DNA of 64,000 nucleotides from NCBI GenBank assembly GCA_958430865.1, contig CAUDNR010001813.1, positions 2,588-66,587 on the forward strand, read 5' to 3'. Every line of letters begins with the position of its first letter. The first letter of the stretch is position 1. The notes under the pieces were generated by a model, which was not told the DNA's origin, ran no database searches, and saw nothing but the letters and a program-made list of their open reading frames with translations. The DNA is from Entrophospora sp. SA101 (lineage: Eukaryota; Glomeromycota; Glomeromycetes; Entrophosporales; Entrophosporaceae). This document shows positions 57,701 through 64,000 of this stretch, one piece after another. The translations under genes and the position numbers were made by a program.

Positions 57701-59435
57701 TGTTGTTATCATTCTTATTAATATTATTGTTGGATGATGAAGGTGAGATTGGTCCACCGCCACCACCACCACCACCACCACCAAGATTGTTATTATTGAT
57801 AATATTGTTGTTATTGCTGATAATACCACTACCACCGGTGTTAGGGCTGAATTGATTTGCCAATTTAGCCTCACGTAATTTTTTAGGTTCGTGAAGTCTT
57901 ACAACAATTGGTTTAGCACCAAGAGTTTTACCGTGCATAGATTGTTTAGCTTTGTCAGCTTCTTCAGAACTGGAATAACTAACAAAACCAAATCCTTTAG
58001 AATTGCCGGTTTCTTGGTCTCGCATTACACGAGCACTAATAATTTTACCAAATCTACGAAATTGGCTAAAAAGATCACTACTGGAAATATTCGAGTCGAG
58101 GTTTTTAATGAATAAATTACATGGATCTACGATAGGACCTTCGGGACCAGGTGAAGTAGGACCTTGTGGTTGTTGTTGTGGTTGTTGTGGTAATTGTTGT
58201 GGATTGTGATGTTGATGTGGTTGTTGTTGATGTTGTTGATTATTTTGATGATGATTATTGCTGTTACTATTATTGTAATTGATTGGAAGTGTGTATGGTG
58301 GGACCGGCTAATATTATAATATTATTGAGAGAAGAGGATAAGAGATGAGAAAATATTGTTTGAAAAAAAAAAAACAACATCATTATTATCATTAAAATTA
58401 TTACTTACCACACCCATAGATTTGTTATTGTTGTTGTTATTGTTAGAATTTGAACGATTTGGAGCTTTATTGTTATTATGACGATGATATTGAACAATCC
58501 TATTTTAAACATATTCATAATAAATAAATATAAATTAAGAGAAGGGGGAAGGGAGGAGAAAGAAGCACTTACATTGCTTTATTATCCTTAGAATTCTACC
58601 AAAAAAAAAAAAAAAACAAAAGTAAAATCAAAAAATAAAATCAAAATAGAATGAAACCAAATCAAGATAAATAAAAATATAACATACCAGATTAGCAACA
58701 GCTTTATCGGCATCTTCTTTTCTAAAATATTGTACGAAAGCAGAACCTTTAAATTTGTTATCTTGGACTTGCATCCTAACGGAAAACAAAGGCCCATAAG
58801 GTCTAAATATATTGAACAAGCTAATATTCGTGTTGGTTGTACTTAATTGTCTGACATGTAAAATAAGGGCATTTGTTTGTGTTTGTAGGTCATAAATTCC
58901 AGAGGTTGGGTCATTAATATGTAGGCTTAAATAAGTATTATATGCGTCCAATTTACTATGATTATAAATAGCAAATGCTTTCTCAGCTACAAAAATTATA
59001 ATTATAAAAATATAATTTTTAATATTTATTTAGAATGATGACAATAATAATTGTGATATTATTTGTAATATTAATATTATTACCATGGTCTATTGTAGCA
59101 AAAGTAATCACAGCAGTATGTGGAGCATTCCCTGGCAATCGATTGATTTGGACGCTTTTTATTATTTATAAAATTTTCAAAATAAGCAAATTTAGTTAAT
59201 TAGTTAATTAACGTTTTATTTAACATAAAAAGGGCAATGAATAAGAAACTAACCTTGTGGGTTGAATGTCCTCAAATAAGTCACGAAGTTCATTTTCAGT
59301 GATACTAAATTGTAAGTCACTTACATAGAGTTTAGGTTCGCTTATAATGGAGTCAACAGGAAAGTCAACTTGATGATTGTTATTAATATTGTGTGAATTT
59401 ATTACTGAATTAGATTGGATTTGTGTTGGAGGCAT
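57701..59435 (-). pseudogene. Rrm4-like gene truncated at the tandem junction (copy C)
   Basis: Exons 59435..59254, 59154..59084, 58986..58688, 58595..58573, 58499..58409 and the first part of exon 6 (58307..57701). The junction falls in the Asn-rich linker after RRM3 (N-I-N-K-N-D-N-N-N). Beyond it the frame continues as K-I-S-L-F-I-I-I into the gap. The encoded part would hold three RRMs but none of the MLLE modules that bind the endosomal adaptor in Rrm4. If real and expressed, this would be an RNA-binding protein without its transport anchor. Confidence 0.8.
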
Positions 59436-60625
59436 CTTATAGTAAGTTGATTATTTATATATTTGTTGTCAAATATGTTTATTACAATCAAAATCTGCTT
59501 AATATTATTATTATTATTTATTTTATTATTATTATTATTATTATTATTAAAGACGGGGTTTTGTTGTAAATAACTTTCTTATTTAAATTTTAAAATTTAG
59601 TTTAATTTATTATATTATAATAAAATTCTAATAAGCATATCGAAATTGGAAAATTTAATTTATTATTGTTATTGTGTTTTCTTCTTGATTGAAGAAGAAA
59701 GCGATAATAATAAAGACCATTTAATTTATAAAACGATTTTTATTTTTTTTTTTTTTTTGCTATATTGGACGGATGTCTTAAAATGGTTACATTATTACAT
59801 TATCCATTATTATTGGATGGTCAAATTAAGTTAAGCTTTTTTTATTTTAGACTGTATGCCTACTGCGGGGGGGGGGGTTACATGGGTCTACTTTCGGTTG
59901 GGCTTATTTAAAATAATTTTTTAATCTATTTATTTATTAGATGACTATAATCTTATTTATTGTAATGGTAATGTATTTACCAAAAAGAACGGGAAAATTC
60001 ATTATTATTACTTACTTGCTTACTTCATTTATTAATTCATTCATTTAAATTAACACAATAGGATTCCAACACAATCTCTCCCTCTATGCCAATATCCATA
60101 TCCATATACAAATATATGCATCACTAAAACTGGAAATTTCTTGTAAAGAAATGTTTTGGTCACTATTACTTGTTATGGGGAAGGCGTGAGCATTCGCAGA
60201 AAAAAGATCACGAAATTTCACATCAATCTTAAACACAATCACACAACATATAAAACCATCTAAAGGAGAACGGCGATCGCTTTGTAATTTTTAATAAATT
60301 GACGGGTTATTTTTTTTGACGTAATTTAATATCAACATATATATATTAACTAAATTAATCGTCTGACAAACAAGTTCTGATCTCGTATTTCTCCGCGTAG
60401 TATAAAGGAGCACAACGGAAAAACAAAAGAAAAAAGTGCTCCTGTACATTCATTCCTTTTGTGGTTACAGCGTAGCACGAACCACATCTTTGGTAATCAT
60501 CCGTTAAACTGGCATTCAAAACAAACAAATTTTAATAATGATAATGATAATATAATTATATTTACTATTGAGATATATATATAGTCAGGCGTAATTATAC
60601 AAGTATTAATTAATTGATTATTAAT
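59436..60625. other. Intergenic between Rrm4-like and methyltransferase genes (copy C)
   Basis: Same content as 22902-24090, with 11 G in the poly-G as in copy B. No gene. Confidence 0.5.
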
Positions 60626-61896
60626 TTATTTTTTTTGAGCAAAAATTCTATAAGTTACCCAACAAGTTTTTTGTTCGTCGATTTCTTTGGAAAATTGTGT
60701 TAGCATATCAGAATACTCATCGCTGGAACAATTCATCACACTAGTTAAAGTCGGTTTATGAACATTGTAAACCTCAAGCCAATCATTAAGTGTCTAAGAG
60801 ACGCGAAAACATAATAATAATGATAATTAGACCTAGAAAAAAAGAACATGTATATATATATTTGATTATTTACTTACCAATTCACCAAGTTTTCCTCCCC
60901 ATTTACCAATTGGATGTTGATGTTCTATGAACTTGTAGTTGGTCAAATCTTTGTTAGATTCAACCAACTTAGGAAGAAACGAACTTGGAACAGGATTGAG
61001 TCCTCCGTGAGAAGTAGCGGCATGAGCTAAAAAATTTACAAATTTAAATAAATAAAAATTGAAAAATATAAAATGTGTTCATAGTGAACTTACCGGCTGT
61101 TTGAAATTTTTTATAAGTTTCGCCAGGATTAACAACTGTTTGGTCAAATTCCTAGTAATTGGAGGAAAAACAAATATTATTTATATGTGGAATGAATATA
61201 TATGTGATAAAAAGATGATAACAACAAATACCATCAGTTCAATCCAACCACCGGGCTTTGTGATTCTGACATATTCATCGATAATCTTATCTTTAAATTG
61301 TTGTTCGGTGAACGCGAAGGCTCCAAACTTTTGATGAACCAAGTCAAAACTATTGTCTTCAAACGGTAACCCTTTTAGCACATCGGCCTTTTCAAATTTC
61401 ACATTGGAAGGATGATCTTTGGGAAAATCAGGTACTATGTCAACACCCGTGATACTGGCTGAAGGATATTCTTGACCTACATCTGCAGCCCAGATGCCAA
61501 CACTGCATCTAAATTATCAAATCAAATTGATTAATCAGCAAGAATTTAAAAAAAAATTTCTAATTATTAATTCTATCAACCATTGTTATTTGATTCTATC
61601 AACCGTTAACATCAATTGCTAGATTAAATTATTATAATTAATTACCCAACATCGAGGGCTTTTCCACCAGATTTTAAAGTGGGCTCAACAGGAGAAGAGA
61701 AATTGCTTTGCCAAACATATTTTAAAATATTATGTTGCTTTTGAAAATTATCCAATTCAGGATCATCAACTAATGGATACTTTGGATTATCAATATTAAT
61801 TATTACCTAAATATTTTTATATTTTTATTATTATTAATAAATTAAAATAGAATAATCGAATGAAAATTATATTATCATTATTATTACTTTTGCCAT
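60626..61896 (-). CDS. SAM-dependent methyltransferase (copy C)
   Basis: Exons 61896..61888, 61806..61646, 61508..61232, 61151..61094, 61026..60878 and 60793..60626, the copy A model shifted by 36535. All motifs intact and the predicted 273-aa product the same as the others. Confidence 0.85.
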
Positions 61897-64000
61897 GGTT
61901 TATTCTTTTTTTTTTCCCCCTTTAATAAATGATTAATAATCAGAAGATTTTTTTTTATCATTACTTTTGTAAAAGTCAAGTACATATATATATATTAATT
62001 AAACAATACTAACCTAAAGACTTTGACATTTAAACAATATTAACCCATAAATTTCAATGCTAAGATAGTTCAACAATATTAAGAAATAATATAAAGTAAT
62101 TTATTATCAATCATTGTTATTTATTTTTGTCAAAATTTAATATCAATATTGTATGTGTGTACGTTTTATAAAAATCATTAATACAGAATCCATTCATCAA
62201 ATTAATACAATAAACAATAGTGAATATCAAAATTTTGCAGAATCGAACTTGTATGTTACCTGGTTACAACCCAAGTAAGGGAACTATGGCTTTTTTTATT
62301 ATTATTACAATAATACACTTGGGTTACTAATACACCACCTGTTTAGGATAATAAAGTCATATTTCTACCAATCAAAACAAAGAATGGGACGGGTTAGTGT
62401 AACAGAGGTAGGTAACCCTGAAATAACCTGAAATCTTAATTATTCCTCTTCAGCAACTGGTACAACAACACCCTCCCAACCAATAAAATTTGCTTTTAAT
62501 ATCATGGTGATAGCACAGTTTCCGCCCAAAAATAAAAAGTGATATTTTAATATTCATAATAAATATCTTGAATAAACACAAATATTTATAAATTTTAAAA
62601 CAAATTTTTCGTATTTTGGTTGATCTCAATTATCTCAATCAACAATGTGAACACTAGTTAGTCATGAATATTATTAATTCATTATATTGTTCAGGTTATT
62701 ATCCAATTTAATTGTAATAGCAAATAAATAATATTTGGTCCTTTTTTGATGTTATACAGTTCCCAATAACATCTCTGATAGAGTTTGTTATATATTTTAT
62801 ACATCAATTGACTGCATGTCCATTATTTCTTTATCAGAATAAAGCAAATTAAAATAGGTGTAAGTAGCAGGAATGCAAAAAATTTTTTTTGCCAATAATG
62901 ATAATGACGGAAAGTTTATTTAAAACTATCTGCAATACCTGTTCCCAGCGAAGGACTTTTAAAAGACGGAACTTAATCAGAAATATTACTATTATAAAAA
63001 GAAACACGAATTTTGCTTCAGTCTTTCCTTATCTATTAGTTTGTAAAATTAGTAAAGTGACCTTAAAAAAAAATTCCGGAATTCTGGAAAAATAGTAATA
63101 GTAATAGTAATAGTAATAGTAATGGTAATGGTAATGGTAATTAATGGTAATGGTAATGGTAATTAATATTAATAGTAATAGTAATAAAAATTACATTTTT
63201 CCGCTTTTATTCCAGAAAATAAAAATGAAATTTTCCTTATGATTTTTTCGGAATTTTTTTTTTAATATTAATTAATATGAATAAAACGAGAATAAATGGA
63301 ATAATAATAAATAGGGAGATTTTATTATATTTATTTCATAATACACACAGTTATGGTTATTTGAAGCGATTCGGCTAATCCAAAAATTTTCGGTTTGGTT
63401 CAGTTCGGTTCAGTTCGGTTCAGTTCAGTTTCAGTTTTTAAGCCAATCCGAAAACTTTCGATTCGGCTTTGTTTACTTGTTGAATTGAACCGAAAATTCT
63501 CGGATTGAGTCGAAAATTAAATTGTAAAATAAAAACAATACTACCTCTAATGATTATATACATATATGTGTATCCAATACATTTTTAAAAGCTTAAAATA
63601 GAGCAACTTTTACTTTGTATGTGATATTGGTCGTAGCGCTGCTTGTTTTTTAATTTTTGATTTGAAGTTTACGATATGTAAAATGCGTGAAATCACGAGT
63701 TTTAGTTATTATATGTGTTCAAAATGAGTTGATTTTAACTTGTAGAATAGCTTTATTTAATTCACAAAGCTTTTTGTTGGTATTTTTGCGTTTACTTGTG
63801 TGTATATATGCATGATAAAACTCGACTAATCCAAATCCGAGCTTTAAGTTCTGTTCGGAACTTTATTTGCAATAGTTGATTATTCATCTACCTATATATT
63901 ACTAAAAAGTCATTGAAATCCATGATTCTTTTTGTATTCGAAAAGGGGATAAATTGTAAGGAATGTTAAAAAAACAACAACATAACTATTGAAGGTGAGA
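61897..64000. other. Long intergenic stretch of copy C
   Basis: Equivalent of 25362-27465. Contains the candidate MITE (about 62252-62417), the minisatellite (about 63092-63186) and the decamer tract (about 63391-63435). No gene before the window ends. Confidence 0.5.

Larger units (their letters stand above)
57701..64000. repeat. Segmental duplication, copy C (runs off the window)
   Basis: Equivalent to 21167-27465 of copy A at offset 36534, then 36535 after the 11-G run at about 59867. It lacks the 879-bp duplication of copy B. It continues past 63325, the inferred unit end, into the sequence seen after 26790 in copy A, so this is the last unit of the tandem series on this side. Confidence 0.93.

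Noticed and set aside
1..64000. tRNA and rRNA genes
   Set aside because: No cloverleaf with A and B box sequences and no rRNA-like GC-rich conserved block was recognised on either strand; a covariance-model scan would be decisive.

Overview
The window is AT-rich eukaryotic nuclear DNA from a fungus. Evidence for a fungus: short spliced introns (GT..AG, mostly 50-240 bp), Asn- and Gln-rich low-complexity stretches inside proteins, and typical fungal genes (GWT1, CTK3, a BUR1/CDK9-type kinase, an Rrm4-type RNA transporter). Decayed TKL-like kinases with an E-W-I-P-Y-N signature and F-box proteins with an S-P-F-A-S-L-P signature are both expanded families in arbuscular mycorrhizal fungi (Glomeromycotina), so a Glomeromycotina or close Mucoromycota source is my best inference. 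The sequence is a scaffold with three 10-N gaps (17668-17677, 39940-39949, 57615-57624).

Layout. 1-16.5 kb is a conserved gene-rich block: 3-hydroxyanthranilate dioxygenase (-), ribosomal protein P0 (+), a BUR1/CDK9 kinase (-), CTK3 (-), GWT1 (+), a multi-pass membrane protein (+) and a HAD phosphatase (-). Exon models were built by hand. Those for HAO, P0, BUR1, GWT1, HAD, Rrm4 and the methyltransferase close in frame from start to stop, which gives real confidence in them. 10.3-13.8 kb and 16.5-19.6 kb are gene-poor and hold transposon remains (a Tc1-type inverted-repeat element, a Tc1 transposase tail, GC-rich hairpin repeats).

19.65 kb to the end is dominated by one duplicated segment present three times: copy A (from 19651), copy B (from 39950) and copy C (from 57701 to the window end). 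Each carries an Rrm4-like gene (3 RRMs + 3 MLLE-type domains, 774 aa in copy A) and a SAM-dependent methyltransferase gene. By eye the copies are the same base for base over kilobases, apart from a poly-G run (10, 11, 11 G). Copy A has an intact Rrm4-like gene. Copy B carries an 879-bp tandem duplication inside it. Copy C has lost the 3' half at a head-to-tail junction that implies a further tandem copy of a 5.6-kb unit. A and B stop being identical abruptly inside a decayed kinase gene (29812/50991).

Between the copies lie a 1175-bp tandem duplication carrying an F-box gene (32.9-35.3 kb), an acyl-CoA oxidase C-terminal relic (36.9-37.2 kb), a 374-bp tandem duplication inside an acidic gag-like ORF and a possible LTR end (38.2-39.9 kb). 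After copy B come an unrecognised 600+ aa gene whose 5' end abuts the duplication edge (51.8-53.9 kb) and a large F-box/LRR protein (54.3-56.9 kb). Functionally the window mixes housekeeping genes (NAD synthesis, translation, RNA polymerase II CTD phosphorylation, GPI anchors) with an actively duplicating accessory region. No tRNA, rRNA or CRISPR was seen.
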